A DNA stretch of 57,990 nucleotides from an uncultured Myxococcales bacterium. Lineage in GTDB: Bacteria > Myxococcota_A > UBA9042. Below the pieces are notes generated by a model. That model ran no database searches, was not told the DNA's origin, and was given only the letters and a program-made list of their open reading frames with translations. Positions 1 through 8,461 of this stretch are shown here, piece by piece (positions within the stretch are counted from its first letter, which is position 1; each line of letters opens with the position of its first letter). The stretch is taken from contig CAJBNH010000028.1 in the NCBI GenBank assembly GCA_903955385.1, forward strand, positions 1 through 57,990, written 5' to 3'. The position numbers were made by a program, and so were the translations under genes.

Positions 1-1241
1 AGACCCGGATTCTCCAGCAGGTCCTTGATCCGCTGCACGAACGCGGCTCCGACGTGGCCGTCGATCAGGCGGTGGTCGAACGAGCACGTCATGTACATGC
101 GCTCGCGGATGACGATCTGATCGTCGACGACCACGGGGCGCTTCTCGACCTTGTGCAGGCCCAGGATCGCCACCTCTGGGTAGTTGATGATGGGCGTAGC
201 GAACATGCCGCCCAGCTTGCCCAAACTGGTGATGGTGAACGTCGAGCCCGACATTTCGTCTGCCTTCAGGGTGCCGGCTCGGGCGCCATCGCCGATGCGC
301 TTCACGTCGGCCGCGAGCTCGCGCAGGGTCTTGCGATCGACGTCGCGCACCACCGGCACGACCAAACCTGGCTCGGTCGCCGCGGCGATGCCCACGTGGT
401 AGCGGCGCTTGACGACGATCTCGCCGGCGGCCTCGTCGATCGACGCATTCAGGAAGCGGAATTCCGGGTCGCGCAGGGCCTGCACCGCCGCCTTGACGAC
501 GAACGGCAAGAAGGTGGTCTTCAGGCCGCGCTCCTCCAGCTGGGCGCGCAGGGCGTTGACGGCGGTGAAGTCGACCTCGTCGACGTAGGTGAAGTGCGCC
601 GCGTGGTCCTTGGACTCGCGCATCTTCTGCAGGATCTTGCGGCGAAGGCCACGCAAGGCGATGCGTTCCTCGTCCGGGCCACGGTCGATCGTGGTCGGCG
701 TGGGTGCCAAGCGTGTGGCGGAGGCGGCAGGCGGCTTTGCGGCGGCGAGCTCGACGTCCTGACGCGTGACGCGCCCGTTGTCGCCGGTCGGCTTGAGGTG
801 GGCGAGGTCGACGCCCAGGTCGCGAGCAAGCTTGCGCGTCGCGGGGGCGGCGCGGACCTGGCCAGCGGCACCTTCGTCCGTTTCATCTTTGGCGACAGCT
901 CCTTGTGGAGCGACGGGAACCGGTGTCGGCTTGGGTGTCTCGACGACCACCGCCACGGGCACTTTCGCCGGGTCGAGCTGCACGGGTGCGGCGGACGTCG
1001 GCTCGCTCTCCGCAAGCGTGACGACCACGGCCCCGACGGGAACCATGTCGCCCTCCTTGAAGTGACGGCGAGCGACAACACCCTTGCGCGGCGACGGAAT
1101 CACGGCGCTGACCTTGTCGGTCAGGATCTCGAGCATCGGCGCGTCTTCCTGCACCGGTTGGCCCTCTTCCACCAGCCAGCGCACCAGCTCGCCCTCAACC
1201 ACGCCTTCACCGATGTCCGGCAACTTGAATTCGAACGCCAT
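1..1241 (-). CDS. 2-oxo-acid dehydrogenase E2 (dihydrolipoyl acyltransferase), 3' end cut by window
   Basis: Acyltransferase core of a pyruvate or branched-chain 2-oxo-acid dehydrogenase complex; it moves the acyl group from lipoyl-lysine to CoA in the cytoplasm. Residues 1-76 form one lipoyl domain with the modified lysine in ILTDKVSA (K43). An Ala/Pro-rich linker follows, then a peripheral subunit-binding domain (ATRKLARDLGVDL...GRVTRQDV), then the catalytic domain ending in DHRLIDG, the active-site DHRxxDG signature. About 413 codons lie in the window, and the last one reads ENPG, so only a few C-terminal residues are missing. The ATG at 1241 has a strong GGAGG six bases upstream. E1 and E3 are not visible, so the substrate class (pyruvate or branched-chain) cannot be fixed; a single lipoyl domain is common in branched-chain enzymes. 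Confidence 0.93.
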   Translation of the reverse strand, partial: MAFEFKLPDIGEGVVEGELVRWLVEEGQPVQEDAPMLEILTDKVSAVIPSPRKGVVARRHFKEGDMVPVGAVVVTLAESEPTSAAPVQLDPAKVPVAVVVETPKPTPVPVAPQGAVAKDETDEGAAGQVRAAPATRKLARDLGVDLAHLKPTGDNGRVTRQDVELAAAKPPAASATRLAPTPTTIDRGPDEERIALRGLRRKILQKMRESKDHAAHFTYVDEVDFTAVNALRAQLEERGLKTTFLPFVVKAAVQALRDPEFRFLNASIDEAAGEIVVKRRYHVGIAAATEPGLVVPVVRDVDRKTLRELAADVKRIGDGARAGTLKADEMSGSTFTITSLGKLGGMFATPIINYPEVAILGLHKVEKRPVVVDDQIVIRERMYMTCSFDHRLIDGHVGAAFVQRIKDLLENPG

Positions 1242-1606
1242 CAAAACCTCCTGGACCACTGAGATGCGGGACCGACGCCTTCGGGAACGGAACTGGCTGC
1301 GATTCGGTTGGCCAAGCTAACACGGCAGTCGATCGCGGCAAGCGGCGGCGGCCGATCGTGGCAAGGCCCGCGCGGACTGGCGAGGTCGTCGTAAAAAAAG
1401 CATGTCAAGTCAATGACATGTCGACTCAGGCGGTAGAACGACCGTCCTCGACGTGGCCAGCTGGGGCTGGTTCGTCGTTCATAACCCTGCGGAACTTCTC
1501 GCGTCTCCAACTTGTCACAGAACCGCCCCATGGTCGCCACCTAACGCGCGTATGTTTCGGCCATCACAACAAGAACGGCACTCGACCCAAGAAAGGAGTC
1601 GCCCCC
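1242..1606. other. Divergent intergenic region
   Basis: This 365-base gap separates the E2 gene (minus) from the ExbD-like gene (plus). I see no gene in it. It holds a seven-base inverted repeat (1401-1420) next to a run of seven A residues. It probably carries the promoters of both flanking genes, but no convincing -35/-10 pair stood out. Confidence 0.5.
1401..1420. promoter_or_regulatory. Inverted repeat CATGTCA-n6-TGACATG, candidate operator
   Basis: A perfect seven-base inverted repeat with a six-base spacer, just downstream of an A7 tract in the divergent intergenic region. On the minus strand it overlaps TTGACT and TTGACA, both -35-like, so it could be an operator for the E2 transcript. 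No regulator gene is adjacent; the role is inferred. Confidence 0.3.
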
Positions 1607-1981
1607 ATGGACACGACGCTCTCTACGCCCCACCGCACCCTCTGGCAGCCGTCGAAGCTCGACATCGCGCTGGTGGTGCTCATCGTCGCTGCGATCTTCA
1701 TTCCCGCTTGGCTGTCGACCCAACGCGAGACGAGTCAGGCTAGCCCGATCGAGGTCGTGCTGACCGATGACAGCCTGGTGCTGGTCGACAACCTGCCGGT
1801 CACCCGCAGCGATCTGGTCGGACACCTCAAAGTGCTGCGTCAGCAGGAGCCCGACCGACGCGTCGTCGTGCGAAGCGCTGAGCACGTCAAGTTCAACCGG
1901 GTGCGGTCTGTGCTGGCCGCGGTCGAGGGTGTCGGCTTTCCGCACGTCTCTCTGCGGACGCAGGACATGCCGATCGACTGA
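1607..1981 (+). CDS. Small ExbD/TolR-like membrane protein
   Basis: A 124-residue protein with a short cytoplasmic N-terminus, one membrane segment (about residues 20-37) and a periplasmic domain. An Asp (D19 in KLDIALVVLIVAAIFIP) sits at the start of the membrane segment, where ExbD/TolR proteins carry their proton-relay Asp. The periplasmic part ends in a short strand-helix-strand (RRVVVRSAEHVKFNRVRSVL then GFPHVSL), which resembles the ExbD/TolR fold. The ATG at 1607 was chosen because AAAGGAG lies at 1592-1598. In-frame codons further upstream would add an unconvincing leader. There is no exbB/tolQ partner beside it, so it would work with a motor encoded elsewhere or be a divergent single-pass protein. 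Confidence 0.6.
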   Translation: MDTTLSTPHRTLWQPSKLDIALVVLIVAAIFIPAWLSTQRETSQASPIEVVLTDDSLVLVDNLPVTRSDLVGHLKVLRQQEPDRRVVVRSAEHVKFNRVRSVLAAVEGVGFPHVSLRTQDMPID

Positions 1982-2086
1982 CCCGCGGCAGCTCGCCACG
2001 CTGCTGTCCGGCCCCGGTGCCGGGGTTGCCTCTCGCCGTCGCGCTGGCCTATAAGGCCGCCCGACCCCCGACGCTGAGGCATTCCC

Positions 2087-2995
2087 ATGAGCGACCGCTA
2101 CTTCGACCCTTGGACCAAGCACACGTTCCTGACCTACACGGTCACCAAGCGCCTCGAGTCCTTCGAGACGCCGTACCAGACGATCGAGGTCTTCGAGACA
2201 GAGGACTTCGGCACCGTGCTGACCTTGGGCGGCGTGACCAACGTCACCGACCGGGACGAGAGCGGCTACCACGAGATGCTGGCCCACGTGCCACTGCTGG
2301 CCCACCCGAACCCCAAGCAGGTCCTGATCATTGGCGGGGGCGACGGCGGGACCCTGCGCGAAGTGCTGCGCCACCCCGAGGTCGAGCGCGCCGTGCTGTG
2401 CGACATCGACGGCGAGGTGATTCGCGTGTCGCGTCAGTACTTTCCGCAGTGCGCCTCAGCCCTGGACCACCCGCGGGCTGAGGTCATCGTCGGCGACGGT
2501 CTGGACTACGTGGCGCAGGCGGCAGCGCGAGGCGAGAAGTTCGACGTCATCCTGATCGACTCGACCGACCCCGTAGACGCAGCGGTGGGCCTGTTCACCG
2601 AGCCTTTCTACCGCCAGTGCGCGCAGCTGCTGGGCGACACGGGGATCTTGGTGCCGCAGAGCGACTCGCCCGTGTTCTATCTGGACCGGGTCGAGCACGT
2701 GTACGGCACACTTTCGACGGTATTCGCCAAGACTTCACTGTACTTGGGGCAGGTCGTCGGCTATCCCGGTGGCTTCTGGGCCTACACGGCAGCCAGCCAG
2801 ACCATCGACGTCAAGGCGGCAGCGCCAAACGCTCTGGAGCGCATCGCGAAGCTGGAACCTCAGCTGCGGTACGCGAACCGTGACCTGATCCGTGCGGCAT
2901 TTGCCCTGCCCACCTATGTCGCGCGCCGCCTGCGACACGATCCGCCGACCGCCCTGCCCGGTATCGGCGACGACCCCAAGGCGTTCGGGGTCTAG
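2087..2995 (+). CDS. speE: Spermidine synthase (polyamine aminopropyltransferase)
   Basis: Transfers the aminopropyl group of decarboxylated S-adenosylmethionine to putrescine, giving spermidine in the cytoplasm. The 302-residue length is normal. The N-terminal beta domain is followed by the nucleotide-binding GGGDGG (83-88), the acidic strand end CDIDGEV (106-111) and the catalytic DSTDP (158-162, here followed by VDAAVGLF). A C-terminal extension of about 40 residues holds no recognisable domain. ATG at 2087 aligns with the usual N-terminus. The PhoB-like regulator begins 28 bases after the stop, so the three genes to 5155 may be cotranscribed. The exact amine acceptor cannot be settled from sequence. 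Confidence 0.93.
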   Translation: MSDRYFDPWTKHTFLTYTVTKRLESFETPYQTIEVFETEDFGTVLTLGGVTNVTDRDESGYHEMLAHVPLLAHPNPKQVLIIGGGDGGTLREVLRHPEVERAVLCDIDGEVIRVSRQYFPQCASALDHPRAEVIVGDGLDYVAQAAARGEKFDVILIDSTDPVDAAVGLFTEPFYRQCAQLLGDTGILVPQSDSPVFYLDRVEHVYGTLSTVFAKTSLYLGQVVGYPGGFWAYTAASQTIDVKAAAPNALERIAKLEPQLRYANRDLIRAAFALPTYVARRLRHDPPTALPGIGDDPKAFGV

Positions 2996-3023
2996 AGGCC
3001 AACAGTTCGACCGGGAGTCCGCC

Positions 3024-3728
3024 ATGCCAGGCCGCATCCTGATCGTCGAGGACGAGACCGACCTTGCCCGCACGCTGGTCTACGCCCTGAATCGCGAGGG
3101 GTTTCAGGCTGCCCACTCGGTCACGGGTCGGGGCGGATTGGACCTTGCGCAGGGCGACCCGGCGTTCGATCTCGTGTTGCTGGACCTGATGCTGCCCGAC
3201 ATGCCCGGCACCGAAGTCTGCCGACAGCTGCGTGCCGACCCGCGCACCCGCGACATCCTGGTGCTGATGCTGACGGCGCGCGGCGAGGAGATCGATCGCG
3301 TGGTCGGTTTCGAGGTGGGTACGGACGACTACTTGGTCAAGCCGTTCAGCGTGCGAGAGCTCATCCTGAGGATCCGCGCGCTGTTGCGACGTGTGCAGGC
3401 CGCCACTCCGACCGAGGGCAAGCTGGCCTGGGGGCCGCTGCGCTTGGATCTGGACGGCCACCGCTGCTGGCTGGACGGCGAGGTGGTGCCGCTGACGGCG
3501 GTCGAGTTCAAGCTGCTGGGACGCCTGATGGCCCGCCGAGGCAGGGTGCAGACGCGTGCCATGCTGGTCGATACGGTGTGGGGCAGCGAGAGCGACATCG
3601 GCGAACGCACCGTCGATGCCACCGTCAAGCGATTGCGCGAGAAGCTGGGACACGCGGGTGCCTTCGTCGAGACCCTTCGCGGTGTGGGCTATCGGTTTGT
3701 GGACCAAGCGGAGGGAGCCCCGTCGTGA
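3024..3728 (+). CDS. phoB: PhoB/OmpR-family response regulator
   Basis: A 234-residue DNA-binding response regulator. The receiver domain (1-120) has the acidic pair E9/D10, phospho-acceptor D54 in LLDLMLPDMPG, T84 and K106 in DDYLVKPF. The C-terminal winged helix (about 135-230) has the OmpR/PhoB signature ending in TLRGVGYRF. The ATG at 3024 starts directly before the first receiver strand; longer in-frame starts run back into speE. Its stop overlaps the start of the sensor kinase. The pairing with a PAS-type kinase resembles PhoB-PhoR, but no pst or phoU gene is present, so a role in phosphate control is likely rather than proven. Confidence 0.85.
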   Translation: MPGRILIVEDETDLARTLVYALNREGFQAAHSVTGRGGLDLAQGDPAFDLVLLDLMLPDMPGTEVCRQLRADPRTRDILVLMLTARGEEIDRVVGFEVGTDDYLVKPFSVRELILRIRALLRRVQAATPTEGKLAWGPLRLDLDGHRCWLDGEVVPLTAVEFKLLGRLMARRGRVQTRAMLVDTVWGSESDIGERTVDATVKRLREKLGHAGAFVETLRGVGYRFVDQAEGAPS

Positions 3729-5155
3729 CGTCGACCGCCCGGCGCGCCCTGATTGCGGGTACTGCACTCGGTTGCACGGCCTTGGGCGTGGGCGTCGCTG
3801 CCGCCAGCGACGCTGCGGTGCCAGTTTGGGCGTTTGCCGTTGCGCTGGGGCTCGCGGCGCTGGTAGGGACGGGCCTTATCGTGCTGGTGGAGCGCCCGTG
3901 GAACCAGCTGGCGCGTCGGGCTCGCCAGCTGGGCATCGTGCCTAGAGAAAGCGGCTTCGCCGACGGTGCGGAGGCAGCGGTCGCGGCGGCGCTGGAGGAT
4001 CTGGCGGCGGCGCACGGCGAAGGTCGCAGCGATCTGGCGGCCGAGCGAGAGCGCTTCGCATCGGTGCTGGAGGGCATGCGCGAGGGTTTGATCGCGCTGT
4101 CGCCATCTGGCGAAATCCTGTTGTGCAACCGCCCCGCGATGACACTGCTGGGCTGGACCGCGTCGCCGATCGGCGAGCCTCTGGTATCCCTGCTGCGGGT
4201 GCCGGCGCTGCACGAACGGCTGCTGGTCGGCGCGGGCTCGGGCCTGGACGGCGCGGCGGCCCCAGCGGCGGGCGACGTGGAATTGGCCATGGCGGACGGG
4301 CGGTTGGTGCAGGCCAGCGTGCAGGTTCTGGGGCGCGCCGGCCTTGGCAACCTGATCGTGCTGCGCGACGTCACCGGCCTGCGCAAGCTCGAGACGATGC
4401 GCCGCGACTTCGTCAGCAACGTGTCGCACGAGCTGCGAACGCCGGTCGCCACCATCCGCGCCGCTGCAGAAACCATGCTGTACGGAGCGTTGGAGGAGCC
4501 CGAGGTCGCCCGCGACCTGACCGAGACCGTGCTGCGTCACGCCGAGCGCCTGTCGCGCCTGCTGTCGGACATGCTGGACCTGTCGCGCATCGAGGCCGGC
4601 GCCTACGAGCTGGACCTCGTGTCCGTGCCGATCGCCGAGCGTCTGGCCCACGCGGCGCGATTGCTCGAGGAGACGACGGTCGCCCGCCGGCAGAAGGTCA
4701 CGATCACGGTCGAGGGGCGACCGGCGGCGCGGGGCAGCGCGGCGGCCATCGACCAGATCCTGTTCAATCTGTTGGACAATGCCAGCAAGTATACGCCCGA
4801 GGGGTCGCGCCTGGAGTTGACGGCCAAGCTGGCAACCGGCGACCGACTGCTGGTGCGAGTGGCGGACGACGGCCCCGGCATCCCCTTGCATCAGCGCGAG
4901 CGAATCTTCGAGCGGTTCTATCGCATCGACGCGGGGCGCTCCCGGCAGCTGGGCGGGACGGGGCTGGGCCTGTCGATCGTCAAGCATCTGGCCGAGGCGA
5001 TGGGCGGCCGTGTCGGTGTGGCGGGAAACGAGCCGCGCGGGGCGGTGTTCTGGCTCGACCTGCCTTCAGCCGAAACCACCGGGTCGGCAGTAGAGGCGCT
5101 GGAGAGCGCCGGTGACCGCAGCGAGCCGGCTGGCGGCGGCAGGTTCGGAGGCTAG
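3725..5155 (+). CDS. phoR: PhoR-like sensor histidine kinase
   Basis: A 476-residue membrane kinase partnering the regulator just upstream. Two hydrophobic segments lie at about 9-28 and 33-54, with almost no periplasmic loop between them, as in PhoR. A PAS domain follows (about 108-220), then HisKA with phospho-acceptor H235 in NVSHELRTP and the ATPase boxes NLLDNASKYTPEG, DDGPGIP and GTGLGLSIVKHL. The start is the GTG at 3725, which overlaps the upstream stop (GTGA), a sign of translational coupling. Its TAG stop shares bases 5153-5154 with the stop codon of the convergent radical SAM gene. Confidence 0.87.
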   Translation: MTSTARRALIAGTALGCTALGVGVAAASDAAVPVWAFAVALGLAALVGTGLIVLVERPWNQLARRARQLGIVPRESGFADGAEAAVAAALEDLAAAHGEGRSDLAAERERFASVLEGMREGLIALSPSGEILLCNRPAMTLLGWTASPIGEPLVSLLRVPALHERLLVGAGSGLDGAAAPAAGDVELAMADGRLVQASVQVLGRAGLGNLIVLRDVTGLRKLETMRRDFVSNVSHELRTPVATIRAAAETMLYGALEEPEVARDLTETVLRHAERLSRLLSDMLDLSRIEAGAYELDLVSVPIAERLAHAARLLEETTVARRQKVTITVEGRPAARGSAAAIDQILFNLLDNASKYTPEGSRLELTAKLATGDRLLVRVADDGPGIPLHQRERIFERFYRIDAGRSRQLGGTGLGLSIVKHLAEAMGGRVGVAGNEPRGAVFWLDLPSAETTGSAVEALESAGDRSEPAGGGRFGG

Positions 5156-6747
5156 GGGTCTGGAATCGGCTGAAACAGGCCCAAGCCCAGTCGATGCTCG
5201 ATGACCTGGGCGCAACCCATCGCAACGCGGACACTATCTGCCGCAACCGGATGCTCGCCGTAACGCGCCGCCACCTGCTGCAGGGCGGACAGCGTGGCGC
5301 GCATCGTCGACTCGCAGGTCAGGATGCTCTCTGAGTTGCGGTCGTACTGCGGCAGCATCAGCCGAAACCCGACACCGTCGCGCACTGCCAGATCGGCAAA
5401 TGCCTCGATCTCGTGGTGGTTGCTCTGCAGCAACACCATGCTGTAACGCAGCGAGCCCTGCATCCGGCCGTCACGCCGAGCCGCCACCAGCAAGTCCAGA
5501 TGCTGGCGAATGCGGGAAAAGGGCAGCCCGCGGTGGACCTTGCGGTAGGTCGCCGCCGTCGCGGCATTGACGCTGACCACCAGCGACAGGCGAGGCCCCC
5601 CTGGCCGCCACAGCGCCTGCTGCAGCCGGGGCGTCAGGTACGACCCGTTCGTCACCAGGAAGAACATCAAGTCTGGGTACTTGCTGAAGTCGCAGGTGGT
5701 CAGCAGGTTGCGCAAGACCGGCGAGGCCAGCGGTTCTCCCCCGGACAGGTCCAGATGGTGCAGACCGGGCGTCAGCTCGAGGACAGCGTCGTAGAAGGTC
5801 CGCGGCAGCTCGTCGGCCAGCGTGCCCGTCTCGCCGCACGAGCACATCACGCAGTCGTAGTTGCAGTACGTCGTGGGTCGGCAGTGCAGGGTTGCGGGCG
5901 GCGTGTCCAGCACCGTGCGACCTGCCCAAATCGCCTCCACTGTCTCGATCTGCGCCTGAACCATCGCTGGCGAACCGCCGTGCAGGACCAGCCGGTCCAA
6001 CGTGGCGCTGCCGTCGTTCCATCGAGGACAGGTGTTCCGGCAGGTGCGACCCGGGTCGCCCGCGACCATCGCCTCACGAAACCGCTGCATTGACGGGGCG
6101 TTCCACAGGGTGGTGATCGGCGTCCCCAGCGGTGCGTGCACCGTTTCGACCGGGTAGTCGAAGCAGCAGGGCGCGAAGTTTCCGAATTCGTTCGACACCT
6201 CCAGATACGTCCACGGCAGCGTGCAGGCCCGCTGCGGCAAGTCTGCGACCGGCACCAGATCTCGCAGCTGCACGGACTCGCCCCGTCGGTCCACCAGCCG
6301 CTCACGGGCCTGCTGTTGCCAAGGCCCACGCGAAACCGGCGCGCGGGGGTGGTGCCTGCCCTCGCTTGCACACGCGGAGGCCAGCGCGTGCGCGATCCAG
6401 ACCTCGACATCGGCGGCGTCCCCCAGCGCCAACCCCAGCGCACCGGTGGCTGCCGACAGGGCTACGCGGTCCAGATCCGTCCGCTCGTAGTTCAACGGCG
6501 CGCCGCCCAAGCGACCGAACGGACGGTGGCCGGAATCGGGCGCTTGCGAAGAGGCCGTCCACAGCACGACCTCGCGGCCACCCGCAGGGTCGACAAGGCC
6601 CAGCCGCACCCGATCACCCGCCGGCCGGACGAACGCCAGCTGCCAGCCGCCCGCGAGCATGGTGCCGACCGCCAAGGGGCCGAACGCGAGCAGCGTGGCG
6701 GGGCGTGCGTCGGTGGGGGACGTGCAGGGGGTGGTAGCGGGTGGCAT
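5152..6747 (-). CDS. Radical SAM protein with N-terminal SPASM-like Cys block
   Basis: A 531-residue enzyme predicted to bind a [4Fe-4S] cluster and cleave S-adenosylmethionine. The CxxxCxxC cluster motif is CNYDCVMC (C295, C299, C302), followed by the glycine motif LDLSGGEPL. A SPASM-like auxiliary-cluster block lies before the core: C175 in CTLPW, C194-C195 in FAPCC, then a TTLWNAPS segment and C236/C240. In typical SPASM enzymes this block follows the core. Residues 1-170 match nothing I recognise. No precursor peptide or transporter is nearby, so the substrate is unknown. ATG at 6747 was preferred to one 33 codons upstream, because that extension runs into the direct repeat at 6794. No strong ribosome-binding site is visible. 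Confidence 0.8.
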   Translation of the reverse strand: MPPATTPCTSPTDARPATLLAFGPLAVGTMLAGGWQLAFVRPAGDRVRLGLVDPAGGREVVLWTASSQAPDSGHRPFGRLGGAPLNYERTDLDRVALSAATGALGLALGDAADVEVWIAHALASACASEGRHHPRAPVSRGPWQQQARERLVDRRGESVQLRDLVPVADLPQRACTLPWTYLEVSNEFGNFAPCCFDYPVETVHAPLGTPITTLWNAPSMQRFREAMVAGDPGRTCRNTCPRWNDGSATLDRLVLHGGSPAMVQAQIETVEAIWAGRTVLDTPPATLHCRPTTYCNYDCVMCSCGETGTLADELPRTFYDAVLELTPGLHHLDLSGGEPLASPVLRNLLTTCDFSKYPDLMFFLVTNGSYLTPRLQQALWRPGGPRLSLVVSVNAATAATYRKVHRGLPFSRIRQHLDLLVAARRDGRMQGSLRYSMVLLQSNHHEIEAFADLAVRDGVGFRLMLPQYDRNSESILTCESTMRATLSALQQVAARYGEHPVAADSVRVAMGCAQVIEHRLGLGLFQPIPDP

Positions 6748-7227
6748 CGGATGATGCTCGCTGCCGGGGGGGCGGGGGTCAAGCGAGTAAGGGGTCAGGT
6801 ATGAGCAGTTTACAGTTTTGAGAATCAAATTCACATTAGATTTCATGCTATCGTATAGGTGTCAGGTATGAGCAGTTTACAGTTTCCTGCTCAGGAACTC
6901 GCCAGACCCACCTCCATTCAGCCGCCTGCCGACCGAGTGCCCTGCTGCGAGTCCATCTACCAACCGCAGCAGGAAGTGTCCCGTGATGGCGCTGGATGAT
7001 GTCATTGGTGACTGAGAGCGGGTCCCGACTACCCATGGCCACCCAGCAAGACACGTTGACGGCGGTGACCGGATGACTCCGACAGTCAGGGCTCCCGTCT
7101 GGACCCAGGACTTGTGTCGGTGCTCGGATGGCTCGTGATCGTGGCCGGCGTTGCGGGCGGACTCGTGAAGACCCTCCGCTAGCGTGCATGGCTTGGCCCG
7201 CAGCCCCGCTCCGCCTATGCTCACCCC
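6748..7227. other. Intergenic region with AT-rich island and direct repeats
   Basis: This 480-base gap lies between the divergent radical SAM and HEAT-repeat genes. It contains two copies of a 25-base repeat enclosing an AT-rich stretch (6819-6860), then about 340 bases of GC-rich sequence. Short reading frames there do not resemble any family. It looks like the remnant of an inserted element plus upstream regulatory sequence. Confidence 0.45.
6794..6885. repeat. 25-base direct repeat pair (6794-6818 and 6861-6885)
   Basis: Both copies begin GTCAGGTATGAGCAGTTTAC and are identical over 25 bases, 67 bases apart. The 42 bases between them are much more AT-rich than the surroundings. The leading GGTGTCAGG also resembles the short tandem repeat at 57823-57848. 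Candidate termini of a small mobile or miniature element; no transposase gene remains in the window. Confidence 0.55.
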
Positions 7228-8442
7228 ATGAACGCCCCGCGCCATCCCCCTGTCACCCTGCGCAACCTGCTGCTGCTTGCCTTCGTGGTCCTCGTGCCCG
7301 CGACCGCGCGCGCCGACTTCGCCGCCCGGCTGGCCGAGTGCCCGCAGCTCGAGCTCGCGACCTGCCCTGCGCTGGTGCAGGCGGCCGCGGCCAAGGCGGA
7401 GGCCGTTCGCGATCTGGTGGCCGTGCTGGAGCGCCCGTCGGCTCCTACCGTTGACCGCGCTCGGGCCGCCGTGGCACTGGGACTATTGGACGCTCGCGAA
7501 CAGGCGGACCTGCTTCACGAAACGGCCGACTCGCTGCAGGGCGACCCGCTGCGTGCCGATGTCCTGCTGGCACTGGCAAGGCTGGGCGACCGTCGCGCGG
7601 TGCGGCCGCTGCTGGATGTGCTCGGCGGACTCAACCCGACCGCACGCAAAGTCGCAGCGCAGGGGCTGGCGATGCTGCAGAGTCCGCTGGCGGTGCCGTC
7701 GCTGGTCCGTGCGCTGCGCGATGGCGATCCCGAGGTTGCGGCCGCCGCCGCTCGCGCACTCGGGCGCCACGGCAGTCAGGCCGGTGAACCTGAGTTGATC
7801 GCCCTTGCGGCTCGCCCCAGCGCCCCGGTGGACGTGCGAGTGGCCGCGCTGGACGCATTGGCCGCACAGGGAGCGCTGCGGGCCGCCGGACTCGCCACTT
7901 GGCTGGTGGCCGCCCCTGAGCGCGATCTGGGCCGGGCCGCCCTGCGACTGCTGGCCGCCGTGCCGGTGAAGTGGGCCGAACCTGCTGTTCAATTCGCGTT
8001 GCGGAAGAACGGGTTGCGTGGCGAGGCGGCGCTGGCTGCGGCAGCCTTGGGCATGAAGACGGCGGCCGCGGGGTTGGTGGCAGCAGCCATCGCCACCGAT
8101 TTGCAGGACGACGAACAGGTGGGCGTCCTGCAGGCGCTGGTCGCGGGAAGACCGGTTGGAGCGGCCGCCGCGCTGGCCAAGCGTCTGCCCTCTGCCCCGC
8201 CCACGCAGCAGGCCAGAATCCTGCGCGCCCTGGCGGACTTGGGCGACCCGAGGGTCGTACGTGAGATCGTGCCTTTCACCGAGTCCGCCGACCCCGCGCT
8301 TGCCAACAACGCGGTGTTCGCGCTAGAGAACCTGACCGGCCGCAAGCTGGGAAGTGATGCGAGGGCTTGGCGCGTACTCGCCGGATTGCCGCCCCTTCCG
8401 CCCGTCGCCGCCCCCGCAGCCCCGGCCCCGAAACGCCACTGA
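7228..8442 (+). CDS. Secreted HEAT/PBS-lyase-like repeat protein
   Basis: A 404-residue protein with an N-terminal signal peptide ([16 protein letters not shown], cleavage predicted before D30). The rest is built of Ala/Leu-rich paired helices of about 30 residues. The clearest HEAT units include [20 protein letters not shown] and [11 protein letters not shown]. The C-terminal 20 residues are Pro/Ala-rich. HEAT arrays are binding scaffolds with no catalytic residues, and the partner is unknown. It ends 19 bases before the CoA-transferase gene, so the two could be cotranscribed, though no functional link is evident. Confidence 0.75.
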   Translation: MNAPRHPPVTLRNLLLLAFVVLVPATARADFAARLAECPQLELATCPALVQAAAAKAEAVRDLVAVLERPSAPTVDRARAAVALGLLDAREQADLLHETADSLQGDPLRADVLLALARLGDRRAVRPLLDVLGGLNPTARKVAAQGLAMLQSPLAVPSLVRALRDGDPEVAAAAARALGRHGSQAGEPELIALAARPSAPVDVRVAALDALAAQGALRAAGLATWLVAAPERDLGRAALRLLAAVPVKWAEPAVQFALRKNGLRGEAALAAAALGMKTAAAGLVAAAIATDLQDDEQVGVLQALVAGRPVGAAAALAKRLPSAPPTQQARILRALADLGDPRVVREIVPFTESADPALANNAVFALENLTGRKLGSDARAWRVLAGLPPLPPVAAPAAPAPKRH

Positions 8443-8461
8443 ACGCCCCAAGGAGAACGCC

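Noticed and set aside
54-1262. Plus-strand open frame opposite the E2 gene
   Set aside because: No recognisable domain, while the minus strand gives complete lipoyl and acyltransferase signatures with a strong ribosome-binding site.
6748-6846. N-terminal 33-codon extension of the radical SAM protein
   Set aside because: It would translate the 25-base direct repeat and AT-rich island, which look like inserted sequence; the shorter start gives a normal protein.
6848-7245. Two minus-strand frames of 113 and 122 codons
   Set aside because: Overlapping each other, ending in the direct repeat, without a recognisable family or ribosome-binding site.
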